From assembly GCF_015477805.1 (NCBI RefSeq), contig NZ_JADLQL010000006.1, forward strand, positions 1-64,000: 64,000 bases of DNA, given 5' to 3'. Position 1 is the stretch's first letter. Each line of letters begins with the position of its first letter. The notes beneath the pieces were generated by a model. That model saw only the letters and a program-made list of their open reading frames with translations, searched no databases and had not been told where the DNA came from. Positions 7,941 through 16,811 of this stretch are shown piece by piece. A program made the translations under genes and the position numbers. The DNA comes from Nocardia flavorosea. Its GTDB lineage: Bacteria > Actinomycetota > Actinomycetes > Mycobacteriales > Mycobacteriaceae.

Positions 7941-8810
7941 GTGAAGATCAGCCAGCACCCTCGGACGAGCGCACCGGGGACCGGGACATCCACCGACGAC
8001 CCGGCCGCGGCCGAAGCCGTTTTCCTCGATGCCACGTTGCGCCTGCTCGAACCACTGTGTGTGCTACCGGGCGAGACCGTCGTCGATGTAGGGCCTGGAG
8101 CCGGTTCGGCCACGGTGGCTCTGGCCCATGCCGTGGGTGAACCGGGCTGTGTCTACGTGGTGGACGTGGACGCCGCGATGCTGGACGTCACCATGGAAAC
8201 CGCCCGCGCGGCGGGTGTGGCCCACCGCATCCGTACCGTGCTGCACGATATCGAGGACGGTATGCCGCCGCTGCCCGCGCGGGCCGACGCGGTCTGGTCG
8301 TCGTGGTGTGTGCACCACGCTCGTGACTGGGACGCCGCGGCGCGTGCTCTCCTCGGCATGCTGCGGCCGGGTGGCCGGATATGCCTGGCCGAGGGTGGCC
8401 TGCCTGCCCGGTGCCTGCCCTGGGATACCGGTATCGGCCGGCCCGGACTGGAGATACGGCTGGACGAGGCACACGATCGGCATTTCACCCAGTGGTTCTT
8501 CGGGCGCCCGGGCGCCGCTCGGCCCGGCCGGGGCTGGGACACGATCCTGCGCGATGCCGGGCTCACCGATATCACCGCTTTCAGCGCGCTGGTCGATATT
8601 CCGGCGCCGCTGTCCGGGCCGGTTCGCGGGGTGGTGCTCGCCGAACTGGCGGCCCGGGTCCGGCGTGCCCAGCCGTTTCTGGCCGAGGACGATACGGCGG
8701 CCTGGGCGAGCCTGCTCGATCCCGGGAACGCGGCCTGGCTCGGGCACCGCGGCGATCTGGCACTGCTCACCGCCCGGACCGGATTCAGCGGGCGCAAACC
8801 CGAGGCGTAG
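7941..8810 (+). CDS. class I SAM-dependent methyltransferase
   Basis: A 289-residue methyltransferase. SAM motif I is VVDVGPGAGSATVALAH near residue 50, followed by YVVDVDAAML (acidic residue binding the ribose) and LRPGGRI near 140. It resembles UbiE/ArsM-type enzymes. Its promoter has a Zur-type box, so it belongs to the same regulon as the NRPS genes, although it is the outermost gene of the cluster. It is convergent with the cysteine desulfurase. The methyl acceptor is unknown; tailoring of the zincophore is an inference from regulation. Confidence 0.85.
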   Translation: MKISQHPRTSAPGTGTSTDDPAAAEAVFLDATLRLLEPLCVLPGETVVDVGPGAGSATVALAHAVGEPGCVYVVDVDAAMLDVTMETARAAGVAHRIRTVLHDIEDGMPPLPARADAVWSSWCVHHARDWDAAARALLGMLRPGGRICLAEGGLPARCLPWDTGIGRPGLEIRLDEAHDRHFTQWFFGRPGAARPGRGWDTILRDAGLTDITAFSALVDIPAPLSGPVRGVVLAELAARVRRAQPFLAEDDTAAWASLLDPGNAAWLGHRGDLALLTARTGFSGRKPEA

Positions 8811-8848
8811 CCGCACAGCGGCGCGGGACGCGACTGCCCCACGGTCGT

Positions 8849-10063
8849 TCAGCTCGGCATCCCTTCGCACCGCCGTACCACCTCGAGCACCCTGTCGATT
8901 TCCTCGGGAGTGTTGTAGACATAGGCGCTCACCCGTACGGCGCGGTCGCGGGAGTCGCGCCCGGCCTGGCAATGACTGTCCGCCCGCACCATGATCCCCT
9001 CGTCGGCGAGAACGAAACCGAGGTCGTCGGCGCGCACCCGGTCGTGCCGGAAGGTCACGATGCCCTCCCGGCGTTGGACCACCGAATCGGCGGTGAGGCT
9101 GTCCTGGCAGCCGAGTACCCGCACGCCTTCCAGTCCGGCGAGACCTTCGGTGAGCCGGGCACTCAATGCCGTGGTCCAGGCGAGGATCTCGGCCGGCCCG
9201 GCGGCGTCGAGCCAGTCGAATGCCGCCACCAGTCCGACGATTCCCGCGGTATTCGGCGTGCCTGCCCATCCGCGCAGGGAAAAGCGTGGGCCGCGCCGGT
9301 TACCCGCCCACACCGCGCCGATTCCGGGCAGGGCCAGCATCTTGTGCCCGGAGAACACCAGGAAATCGACATCGAGTTCGGCGACCGATATCGGGCGGTG
9401 CCCGACACTCTGGGCGGCGTCCAGGCAGATGGGCACGTCCGGTCCCACTGCCGCACGCACGCGATGCACATTCATATCCGCACCGAACACATGATGCACA
9501 TGGGTGACCGCGACGAACCGGGTCCGCTCGGTGACCAGCGCCGGGAGCGCCCGGTGATCGTAATCGCCGGAGGCGGGATCCACCGGCACGGGCACCACCC
9601 TCACCCGGGTACCGCTGCGGGCGAGGGTGTCTCGTAGATCCAGCCAGGGCCGCAGGTTGGCTTCGTGATCGCCGAACGGGACGATGATCTCGTCACCGTC
9701 GGTCAGCACGTCCGCCAGCCAGGCGGCGACGGCCCGCAGGCCGGCGCTGGCGCCCTCGACGAATTCGACTGCCGAATCGTCGCCGTGATCGCCGAGGGCC
9801 GTGCGTACGCGCTGCCGGGCTGCCTCGATACGGGCGGTGGTCGCGGTGGCCCACGGATAGGACCCGCGCGCGGCGTTGGCGTTCTCCGTCGTGAGGTATT
9901 CGGTGGCCGCGTCCAGCACCGCCTGCGGCTTCTGTGTGGTCGCCGCGTTGTCCAGATACGCCAGATCCGGGTTGTTCGCGATGATCGGGAACTGCGCGCG
10001 CAGTGATCGCTGCCAGCCGGCGAGGCGGCCGAATACCTCTGCCGGGTTCGTCACGGTGGTCAT
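8849..10063 (-). CDS. cysteine desulfurase-like PLP enzyme (SufS/CsdA type)
   Basis: A 404-residue class V aminotransferase-fold protein. Visible marks are AYLDNAATTQKP at the N-terminus, THVHHVFGAD, the PLP lysine in FSGHKMLALPG (about residue 240) and the sulfur-accepting cysteine in ADSHCQAG (about residue 370), which matches the HHC loop of SufS. This supports true desulfurase rather than aminotransferase activity. The ATG at 10063 lies 5 bases after the stop of the CysK-rhodanese gene, with GAGG in between. It is the last gene of a three-gene sulfur/cysteine operon inside the cluster and may supply or recycle sulfur for thiazoline building. Confidence 0.88.
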   Translation of the reverse strand: MTTVTNPAEVFGRLAGWQRSLRAQFPIIANNPDLAYLDNAATTQKPQAVLDAATEYLTTENANAARGSYPWATATTARIEAARQRVRTALGDHGDDSAVEFVEGASAGLRAVAAWLADVLTDGDEIIVPFGDHEANLRPWLDLRDTLARSGTRVRVVPVPVDPASGDYDHRALPALVTERTRFVAVTHVHHVFGADMNVHRVRAAVGPDVPICLDAAQSVGHRPISVAELDVDFLVFSGHKMLALPGIGAVWAGNRRGPRFSLRGWAGTPNTAGIVGLVAAFDWLDAAGPAEILAWTTALSARLTEGLAGLEGVRVLGCQDSLTADSVVQRREGIVTFRHDRVRADDLGFVLADEGIMVRADSHCQAGRDSRDRAVRVSAYVYNTPEEIDRVLEVVRRCEGMPS

Positions 10064-10067
10064 CGCC

Positions 10068-11387
10068 TCAGTCCCGGACCAGGGGCGCGCCGGAATCGCG
10101 CCAGGCCACCACACCGCCGCGCAGGCTGCGCGCGTCCCGGTGCCCCATCTTCGTCAGCAGCGCGGCGTAGCGCGCGGATTTCTCACCGACCGGGCAGACC
10201 AGCAGCACCGGCCGATTCGACCCGAACGGAAGACCCCCGCGGACCAGTTCGTCGAACAGGTCGTCGACGATGTTCACCGAATTCTCGATATGCAGGGCCG
10301 TGAAGGCGAACGATCCACGCAGGTCCACGATCAGCGGTTGGCACTGCGCGATCCATTCACGCGCTGGCGCAACGTCCAACTGCGACGCGGCGGCGATCTC
10401 GGTATCGGTCAGGGTCTCGAGCGAATTCGGACGGGACGGCTGGTTGAACAGATCCGGGCGGCGTTTCCGGATATAGCTCATATAGCTTTCGACCCGATCG
10501 CACACGATGAATACCGCGGTGCGGCGTTCGGTGAGCCGGTCGTCGAGCGCCGAGAGGTGACGCAGCGCGCCGAAATACGCCGCGCCGGCGGTGGGACCGC
10601 CGAGGATGCCGCATCGGCGGTTGAGCGTGAGCATGCCCTCGATGGCCTCGTCCGCCGTCACCGTATCGATGGTGTCGTAGTTGCCGGGATCGAACAGCCC
10701 GACTTCGTTCACCTCGTCGATATTGCGGATTCCGGGGATGAAATCGCTTTTGGACGCCACTAAGCCGATCACCTCGACCTCGGGGTTGTGTTCGCGTAGC
10801 ACGGCCGCCACCCCGGCCGACGATCCGGCGGTGCCGACACAGGCGATGAACACGTCCGGGCCCTGCCCGTCGAGGTCTTTGACGATCTCCGGCGCGGTGC
10901 CGGCGAGGTGCGCCTCGAGATTGCGGGGATTGAAGTACTGGTCGGTGTGCAGGTAGCCGTCGCCGTCGCCGATGAGCGTGCGATACATCCGGGTGAGCGG
11001 ATCTTCGGTGTCGGTGGGATCGAGGCATTCGGTCCGGCCCGGCAGTTCCTCGATCTGCGCGCCGAGCAGCAGCAGCAACTCCTTGATCTCGGGCACCCGC
11101 ATACGGTTGGTGACACTCTTGAACGGCAAACCGTGCATTGCCGCGATCACCGCGAGCGCCTTGGCGGTGTTGCCGCTGGACAGTTCGACGATGGCGTCGC
11201 CGCGTGCCACCGCGCCGGGCAACCGGTCGCGCACCATGTTCCAGGCGGGCCGGTCCTTCACCGAACCGAACGGGTTGAGCATCTCCAGTTTCGCGTAGAG
11301 GTCGATATTGCGCAGCCCGTGCACATCCGGGGCGATACGCACCAGCGGCGTATCCCCGACCACCTCGAGAATGCTCTCGTACCTCAT
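10068..11387 (-). CDS. cysteine synthase-like PLP enzyme fused to a rhodanese domain
   Basis: A 439-residue two-domain protein. Residues 1 to about 310 are a fold-type II PLP enzyme of the CysK/CysM/SbnA group: PLP lysine 44 in NPFGSVKDRP and the carboxylate-binding SSGNTAKAL near 75. Residues about 330-439 form a rhodanese domain with the active-site cysteine in LLVCPVGEKS (about 395). The fusion suggests sulfur transfer to or from a cysteine-type product. The start overlaps the stop of the decarboxylase gene (ATGA at 11384-11387). A related enzyme, SbnA, makes a diaminopropionate precursor, so a non-cysteine product cannot be excluded. Confidence 0.87.
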   Translation of the reverse strand: MRYESILEVVGDTPLVRIAPDVHGLRNIDLYAKLEMLNPFGSVKDRPAWNMVRDRLPGAVARGDAIVELSSGNTAKALAVIAAMHGLPFKSVTNRMRVPEIKELLLLLGAQIEELPGRTECLDPTDTEDPLTRMYRTLIGDGDGYLHTDQYFNPRNLEAHLAGTAPEIVKDLDGQGPDVFIACVGTAGSSAGVAAVLREHNPEVEVIGLVASKSDFIPGIRNIDEVNEVGLFDPGNYDTIDTVTADEAIEGMLTLNRRCGILGGPTAGAAYFGALRHLSALDDRLTERRTAVFIVCDRVESYMSYIRKRRPDLFNQPSRPNSLETLTDTEIAAASQLDVAPAREWIAQCQPLIVDLRGSFAFTALHIENSVNIVDDLFDELVRGGLPFGSNRPVLLVCPVGEKSARYAALLTKMGHRDARSLRGGVVAWRDSGAPLVRD

Positions 11388-12829
11388 GAGCTGCTCCCTT
11401 TCCCTGGCCAATACTGTTCATCCAGGCACCACGACCATCCACCGGCGTCGCGATACACCGCCACGGTGCGGGCGATCGGCTGCATCAGCGCGTGGTCCGC
11501 CGCGAAATCCATGAAGTAGCCCGCTGTGTTCACGAAGGCCAGCAGATCACCGGGCACCGGGGGGCGCGGCAGTGTCACCTGTCGTCGCGTGAGGAAATCG
11601 TCCTCCAGGCAGAGGTTTCCGGTGAGATACACGCTCGCCGGAGCCCCAGGGCGCTCGGGCAACAGGACAGGGTCCATCAGCACCGCGTGGTCCTCGGCGC
11701 TGATATCGCGGGAGTTGGCGGCGACCCGGACCAGCGTGTCACCCGTGTGGGTGGTGCGGACCTCGACCACCCGGGCCAGCGTGGCACCGCACTGATCGGT
11801 CAGCCCACGGCCGGGTTCGATGTAGAGCTCGTACATGTTCTCCAGGAGCAGTACGGCCAGCGACCGGCCCAGCGAGGGAGATTCCCACGAGAGCAGCTCG
11901 TCGAGGTAACGCGGCCCCGCGACCTCCCGATACGCGGGGTAGACACCCAGCGTGCCGCGCAGGGTCCCGGCTTCGGAGCGCAGGCCGTAACCGTGATTCT
12001 GCCACGTCATCGGCGGACGCCTGCCGAGCACCGCGGTACCCAGTTCGGTGGTATATCGCTCCCACTGGTCGCGATCGGCCAAGTAGTTCACACCGAAGCC
12101 GCCCCCGATATCGATCGCGGTCGGCGCGAAACCGCGCTCCAGCGCCCGGTGCATTGCCAGCAGGCAGCCTTCGAGCGCCAGCGCCTTCTCTTCCACACCG
12201 GTGGTGTCGAGGTGGTAGGAGACACCCCGCAGCCGCAGGCGATCCCGGTGCCGGTCGAGCAGATCCAGCGCCACGTCCAGTTCCCGGGCGTGTACGCCGA
12301 ACCGGCTGGGCCGGCTCAGAATCGGCACACCGGCAGAGTCGAACCCCGATATCCGGATCATCACCGGCACCGGCGGCATCTCGAATCGCGCCACGATATC
12401 GGCCAGTTCCGCCAGCTCCGCAGGAGAGTCGGCGTTCACCACCGCACCGACGCGTGCCGCCAGCCACAGGAACTCGGCGTCCTTGGGGCCGGTCGCCATG
12501 AGGCGGTCACCGGTGAAACCCGCCGCGAGGACGTGTCGCAATTCCCCCAGGGAGGCCACATCGACGCCGCACTGCCCGGCCACCACACCGCGGACGAGCG
12601 CGCTGGACCGGTTGGCCTTGTGCGCGAAATAAGTTCGTCCCGACAACCGGTTCCGGCGGAATACGTCGCGATAGGTTTCCGCGTTCGCGGCCATCCGCTC
12701 CGGAACCACCAGATTCAGCGGTGAACCCAGCGCTTCGACCATTACGGACAACCGCTCGGGATCGGCGAGAACATCGCTGAGCAGCCCGTCCACCAGCGGT
12801 TCCAGCATCAGTTCCGGATCCACCCTCAT
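11384..12829 (-). CDS. fold-type III PLP decarboxylase (DAP/ornithine decarboxylase-like)
   Basis: A 481-residue alanine-racemase-fold decarboxylase. The PLP lysine 71 is in YFAHKANRSS, the phosphate-binding glycine loop is DIGGGFGVNY, and IEPGRGL and NLCLEDD complete the active site. It resembles siderophore-pathway decarboxylases such as SbnH more than housekeeping LysA, but the substrate cannot be read. It heads the operon with the CysK-rhodanese and desulfurase genes, overlapping the next by 4 bases. GGGAG directly abuts the ATG, so an in-frame GTG two codons downstream (12823) may be the real start. Confidence 0.85.
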   Translation of the reverse strand: MRVDPELMLEPLVDGLLSDVLADPERLSVMVEALGSPLNLVVPERMAANAETYRDVFRRNRLSGRTYFAHKANRSSALVRGVVAGQCGVDVASLGELRHVLAAGFTGDRLMATGPKDAEFLWLAARVGAVVNADSPAELAELADIVARFEMPPVPVMIRISGFDSAGVPILSRPSRFGVHARELDVALDLLDRHRDRLRLRGVSYHLDTTGVEEKALALEGCLLAMHRALERGFAPTAIDIGGGFGVNYLADRDQWERYTTELGTAVLGRRPPMTWQNHGYGLRSEAGTLRGTLGVYPAYREVAGPRYLDELLSWESPSLGRSLAVLLLENMYELYIEPGRGLTDQCGATLARVVEVRTTHTGDTLVRVAANSRDISAEDHAVLMDPVLLPERPGAPASVYLTGNLCLEDDFLTRRQVTLPRPPVPGDLLAFVNTAGYFMDFAADHALMQPIARTVAVYRDAGGWSWCLDEQYWPGKGSSS

Positions 12830-13053
12830 CTCCCGTCCGATCTGGGGTCACCACACCGCCGTTGCCGGTTCCCGAGGCGCCCGTTGGAAGCGTTCGGTCC
12901 CTTACCGCCACCCAGCCGCTCGGGTTCCGGACGCGACAGGTGTGCCGCGACAGAGTGTCCGGAGGGTCTGCACGGCAACGATTTCCGTTTCCAGAGTAGC
13001 GACCCGGCCGGATGATCGGCCGTTGTCCGGCACCAGCCGCAGCCGGACAGGCG

Positions 13054-14088
13054 TCACCGGGCCGTCAGTGTGTCCAGCAGCAGGTCGCGCGTGTCGGGCC
13101 GGCTCCCCGCAACCGTAGTGAATATTGCGTCGCGCAGTGAACACTCTGCGTGGCTGTCCGCGAGCAGGGCTCGGGCCCCGCTGCCCGCGACCAGAGCTCC
13201 GGCTGCGCGTAGCGCGAGATCGGCGGCGTCGGCGCGAGCCGCAGGCAGCCGGGTGGTGTCCGCCAGCCCCGCGTCCAAGGCCGTCCGCGTGCGCGCCAGT
13301 TGCTCCGCCAAGGCCGTGGCCGCCTCGATTCGGCCTGCTTCGCGGAGCAACCGGATGGCGCGCCCGGCGACACCGCAGGCGGCGCACCCGTTGAGCCGGG
13401 AGCCGAGGCTCTGCAGACCGATGAAATCGGCATAGGGGCTCGTCCCGGTCGTTCGGTCCGCGGGTAACAGGAAATCGGCGAATCGCAGGCGCACGGTATT
13501 CGTGGCCCGGCCGATGGCGAGATCGATGGGCTCGACGGTCAATCCGGCACCGGCTGTGACATCGGCCAGGCCCGAGACCACCGTTGCACCGGACGGATCC
13601 GGCAGCAGAGCCGATACCTGCACCACGTCCACCACGCCCCAGCCGCTGACGAAAGGGGCCTCGCCGTTGAGCAGATGGCCGTCGGCCACGGCCTGCGCGT
13701 GTAGCTTCGCCGGTTTCGCCAGCACTCCGGCGAAGGCCGCACCGGCCCGCACCCGTCCGCGTATCAGATCGTCGAGGTACCGGTCGCGAAGAGCCGTGTT
13801 CGCGCTGCCCGCCAGACTCCGCACCGCACCGTTGTGCTGCATCCACACGAAAGTGGTGGCCAGGCAACCTCCGGCCAGGATCTCGAGCACCTCGACGATC
13901 TCCGCGAATTCCAGCTGCGCCGGCCCCGGTGCGGCCAGGCCGTAGAACCCCGCCCGCGCCAGCACATCCCAGTGTTCCGCCGGCACCGTGCCTGTGCGGT
14001 CCACCCGGAGCGCCGCGGGAAACAGCACCTCGTCCGCGATCCGGTGGGCGCGCTGTATGACAGAGTGTGAATCGGCTACGTCGACCAT
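13054..14088 (-). CDS. acyl-CoA dehydrogenase family protein
   Basis: A 344-residue flavoprotein of the acyl-CoA dehydrogenase fold: N-terminal helices to about 100, a middle beta domain (FVSGWGVVDVVQVSALLPDP) and a C-terminal four-helix bundle (about 220-344). The usual catalytic glutamate is not obvious, as in the family members that act as monooxygenases or on carrier-bound substrates. It precedes the sulfur/cysteine operon on the same strand with a 224-bp gap, so co-transcription is possible but unproven. A role such as ring oxidation in the cluster would be a guess. Confidence 0.8.
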   Translation of the reverse strand: MVDVADSHSVIQRAHRIADEVLFPAALRVDRTGTVPAEHWDVLARAGFYGLAAPGPAQLEFAEIVEVLEILAGGCLATTFVWMQHNGAVRSLAGSANTALRDRYLDDLIRGRVRAGAAFAGVLAKPAKLHAQAVADGHLLNGEAPFVSGWGVVDVVQVSALLPDPSGATVVSGLADVTAGAGLTVEPIDLAIGRATNTVRLRFADFLLPADRTTGTSPYADFIGLQSLGSRLNGCAACGVAGRAIRLLREAGRIEAATALAEQLARTRTALDAGLADTTRLPAARADAADLALRAAGALVAGSGARALLADSHAECSLRDAIFTTVAGSRPDTRDLLLDTLTAR

Positions 14089-14313
14089 GAAGCCTTCCTG
14101 CCTCGCGACCGTGCGGACCTGCCGGAACTCTCGGGCTCGTCACCGCGCCCAGAGCACGCACCACCCACTGCGGCCAAAATAACAAACGCGTATTTTTAAC
14201 AGCGTAACCGTATGCGGCCGGTCGTGCGCCCTCTTCCCGGAACACCGGCCTCTGCACCCAACGGGACGGCCGCAGCCGAATACCGGCACAAGCCCCGCCC
14301 CTCAGCAGGTGCA

Positions 14314-15585
14314 TCAACGCCCGGGTCGCACCTCGGGAGGAAGTACCGGGTGTTGCACTGCGGCCCGCAGGTACGAACGCGAATGCACCAACGGCATCAA
14401 CACCCCGGTCATCATCGTTGTCACCAGCGCCATGACCACCATCAGTGAGTACAGCGGCGTATCGAGAAGACCCAACTGCAGTCCGACGGTCAGCGCGATC
14501 AATTCGGTGAGCCCCCGGGTGTTGAGCAGAGTCGCGAGAGTAACCGACGGACGCACCTCGATCCCGCTCATTCGGGCGCCGGCATAGGTGCCGAGCCCCT
14601 TGCCGCCGATCGCGATCAACAGTACGAGGACCAGTTCCCCCAGTCGGAAACCGCCGATTTCGGACAGGTCCACCGCCAGCCCCGCGACAGCGAAGAACAC
14701 CGGCAACAGCAGCGAAGAAACCCGCCGGACCCACGGTAACGCCCATTCGTACGTGCTGTCCCAGTTCCGGCGTGGCATGGCCACGCCGAAGAGAAAGGCC
14801 CCGAAGATCAGGTGCAGGCCCATCCATTGGGTGGCGCCGGCCGACAAGGCCGATCCGGCCGCGACCACAACGAGCACACCTGCGCTTCCTCTCCACGTGA
14901 CCGTGGAGCGGCGCCGATTCCGGCGATCCCCCAGTCGAGTCAGCGCAGGCCGCACCACGAACACCAGCAGCGCCGCCAACGGCACGACGAACAGAACACG
15001 CCACAGCGCACCCGGCCCACCGGCGAGCGCGACGACGACGGCGAGCAGGGTCCACGCCAGAACGTCACCCACTGCCGCACACGCCAGCGCCAGCGCACCG
15101 GTCCGCGTTTCCATCAGCCCACGGTCGGCCAGAATGCGGGCCAGCACAGGAAAAGCAGTGACCGACATCGCGGTTCCCAGGAACAGTGCGAATGCCAGGC
15201 GATCCGCGCCGGAGTGTTTGTCGACCAGGTACAGCGCCAGCGCGGCCCCCAGCGCGAAGGGCACTGCCATGGATCCCACCGCTACGCGGGCCACCACCCT
15301 GCCCTGCCCGCGCAACAGTTTCTCGTTCAACTCCGAGCCGACCAGGAACATGAAGATCACGACACCCGCGTCCGCGAGGATACGCAGCGAAGGGCGCACC
15401 TCGGCCGGGAACAGCAGCCGGGTCAGTTCGCCACCGAACAGGGTCGGGCCGAGCAGAATACCCGCACAGATCTCGCCCACCACAGCCGGCTGACCGACCC
15501 GCTCGGCGAGCCACCCGGCCAGTCGCGCCACCACGGTGATGACCATCAGCGCCACCAGCAGACGCAGGAGGGTATCCGAAGTCAC
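14314..15585 (-). CDS. cation/proton antiporter (CPA2 family)
   Basis: A 423-residue membrane protein with about 12-13 hydrophobic segments, of the Na+/H+ exchanger domain type found in CPA2 antiporters. Conserved pieces are VGEICAGILLGPTLFG near residue 35, ILADAGVVIFMFLVG, and NTRGLTELI in the C-terminal half. The GTG at 15585 is preceded by CGGAG 7 bases upstream and starts just before TM1. It is transcribed away from the tandem Fur-type gene, and a Zur-type box lies about 210 bp upstream (15793-15813), placing it in the putative regulon. In natural-product clusters such proteins can act in export or self-resistance; here the role is unknown. Confidence 0.88.
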   Translation of the reverse strand: MTSDTLLRLLVALMVITVVARLAGWLAERVGQPAVVGEICAGILLGPTLFGGELTRLLFPAEVRPSLRILADAGVVIFMFLVGSELNEKLLRGQGRVVARVAVGSMAVPFALGAALALYLVDKHSGADRLAFALFLGTAMSVTAFPVLARILADRGLMETRTGALALACAAVGDVLAWTLLAVVVALAGGPGALWRVLFVVPLAALLVFVVRPALTRLGDRRNRRRSTVTWRGSAGVLVVVAAGSALSAGATQWMGLHLIFGAFLFGVAMPRRNWDSTYEWALPWVRRVSSLLLPVFFAVAGLAVDLSEIGGFRLGELVLVLLIAIGGKGLGTYAGARMSGIEVRPSVTLATLLNTRGLTELIALTVGLQLGLLDTPLYSLMVVMALVTTMMTGVLMPLVHSRSYLRAAVQHPVLPPEVRPGR

Positions 15586-15792
15586 TGGACCGCTCCGTTT
15601 TCCGGCCGAACTGTTGCCTCCACGCCGTTTCGTTGTCCGTTTGCTCCACCACCGTCTCGACACCGCCGGCGACGACTCGCGGAAACATGCCCCCAACCGG
15701 ACGCACCGGAGCGGTCGGCCACACGCGGGAACAGGGGATCTTCCGAATATGCGGCCGCTGACGCGCGCCGAAGCGCGCCCTCCATCACCATA

Positions 15793-15813
15793 TTGCAAAT
15801 GATAACGCTTTCC
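15793..15813 (-). promoter_or_regulatory. Zur/Fur-type box upstream of antiporter
   Basis: On the minus strand TTGGAAAGCGTTATCATTTG matches the consensus of the other boxes in this window (TGAAAA-NN-RTTWTCATT) with few differences. It lies between the divergent antiporter and tandem-Fur genes. Confidence 0.6.
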
Positions 15814-16004
15814 AATAAGCGCCTTCGGATGGTTGCGCATACGCGACGACAACCCGCCGCAGCGGTCGCCGACATTCCGCATCCGGCCCGCATCGCCGGT
15901 GGCGCAACGTTCGCCACGGGCACGAACAAGGCGGGCGCACAACCGGACACAGCCGCATCCACCGTTCGAGTGGGTGACGCACCTTCAGGTGGTGGCGACT
16001 CACT

Positions 16005-16023
16005 ATTGAAAATCATTTTCAGC
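16005..16023 (+). promoter_or_regulatory. perfect Zur/Fur-type box before the tandem Fur gene
   Basis: TGAAAAT-C-ATTTTCA (16007-16021) is a perfect 7-1-7 palindrome, the strongest site in the window. The ATG of the Fur-family gene is 19 bases downstream, so a bound dimer would block its promoter. Autoregulation or control by the cell's Zur is expected. Confidence 0.88.
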
Positions 16024-16040
16024 CATGCTCAACTAGGACG

Positions 16041-16715
16041 ATGGTCAGGGAGTATGCGGCACCCCCTGCGGGACTCCGCTGGTCGCGGCAACGCGAGTTG
16101 ATCGTCGCCACGCTCGATACACCAGGGAATTTCGCTACTGCACAGGAGTTACACGCTCGGCTGTGCCGCGATGGACACCACATCGGGATTTCCACCGTGT
16201 ACCGGACACTGGCAGAACTGGAAAGCGCTCAACGCCTGAACATCACCCGCCAGGAAACCGGCGAGCGAGGGTACCGACTTCGCCCGTCACCGGACGGTGT
16301 GTTCGGCGAACAGGAGACGCCCACCGGGATGATCCGCTGGACGCGACAACGCGAGTTGATCGTGTCCGCGCTCGAAGCGGATACGGGGTTCACCTCGGTG
16401 CAGGAATTGCACGCCCGACTGCGGCGAGAGGGGCACCGAATCGGGATGTCCACCGTGTACCGGACGCTGGCCGAACTGGAACGGGGCCAGTGGCTCGACA
16501 CCGTCCGCCAGGAAACCGGCGAGCGGCGCTATCAGCTTCGCAACTCACGCCGGCACCGTCATCATCTGATCTGCCGGCAGTGCGGAGACAGCACCGCCCT
16601 GGACGCTGATGTCGTCGAGGAATGGATCGACGAACTCCCCCGAACCACCGGATTCATCGATATCAGGCATGCTCGAACTCGATGGCGTATGCACTCGATG
16701 TATCGCATCGCATAA
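16041..16715 (+). CDS. Fur/Zur-family protein with two winged-helix domains, C-terminus frameshifted
   Basis: A 224-residue protein with an unusual duplication. Two Fur-type winged helices follow each other: residues about 10-80 (RQRELIVATLDT ... GISTVYRTLAELE) and 97-170 (RQRELIVSALEA ... GMSTVYRTLAELE). One metal/dimer domain follows (HHLICRQCG, then VVEEWIDELP). Normal Fur proteins have one winged helix and about 140 residues. The C-terminus reads IRHARTRWRMHS and stops, while the +1 frame (from 16669) reads MLELDGVCTRC, the usual Zur ending with the second CxxC. So a small indel near 16668 has removed half of the structural zinc site, or there is a sequence error. The wing and CRQCG segment look more Zur-like than Fur-like. 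It lies behind the perfect palindrome at 16007. Confidence 0.85.
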   Translation: MVREYAAPPAGLRWSRQRELIVATLDTPGNFATAQELHARLCRDGHHIGISTVYRTLAELESAQRLNITRQETGERGYRLRPSPDGVFGEQETPTGMIRWTRQRELIVSALEADTGFTSVQELHARLRREGHRIGMSTVYRTLAELERGQWLDTVRQETGERRYQLRNSRRHRHHLICRQCGDSTALDADVVEEWIDELPRTTGFIDIRHARTRWRMHSMYRIA

Positions 16716-16811
16716 CAATAGGTCGCCCGAGAAGCGAGCATCGTGCACCGACCCGGAGTCCACGGCTTAGCCGGCCACCGTGACCGCCCGCAATCCACTT
16801 CGTGGATCGGC

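Noticed and set aside
12970..12994. Partial similarity to the Zur-type box (GGAAACGGAAATCGTT on the minus strand) before the decarboxylase operon
   Set aside because: The two halves are not inverted copies and several core positions differ; too weak to list as a site.
14170..14205. AT-rich stretch with AAAATA and TATTTTT arms upstream of the acyl-CoA dehydrogenase gene
   Set aside because: Looks like a promoter but the arms do not fit the Zur-type consensus and are imperfect; no specific call possible.
12902..15055. 717-codon open frame on the minus strand
   Set aside because: Overlaps the acyl-CoA dehydrogenase and antiporter genes in another frame; very Arg/Gly-rich with no family motifs, a high-GC shadow.
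15582..15790. Small minus-strand frame whose stop overlaps the antiporter GTG
   Set aside because: No family signature and Arg/Gly-rich composition; the overlap is probably chance, although it was considered as a leader peptide.
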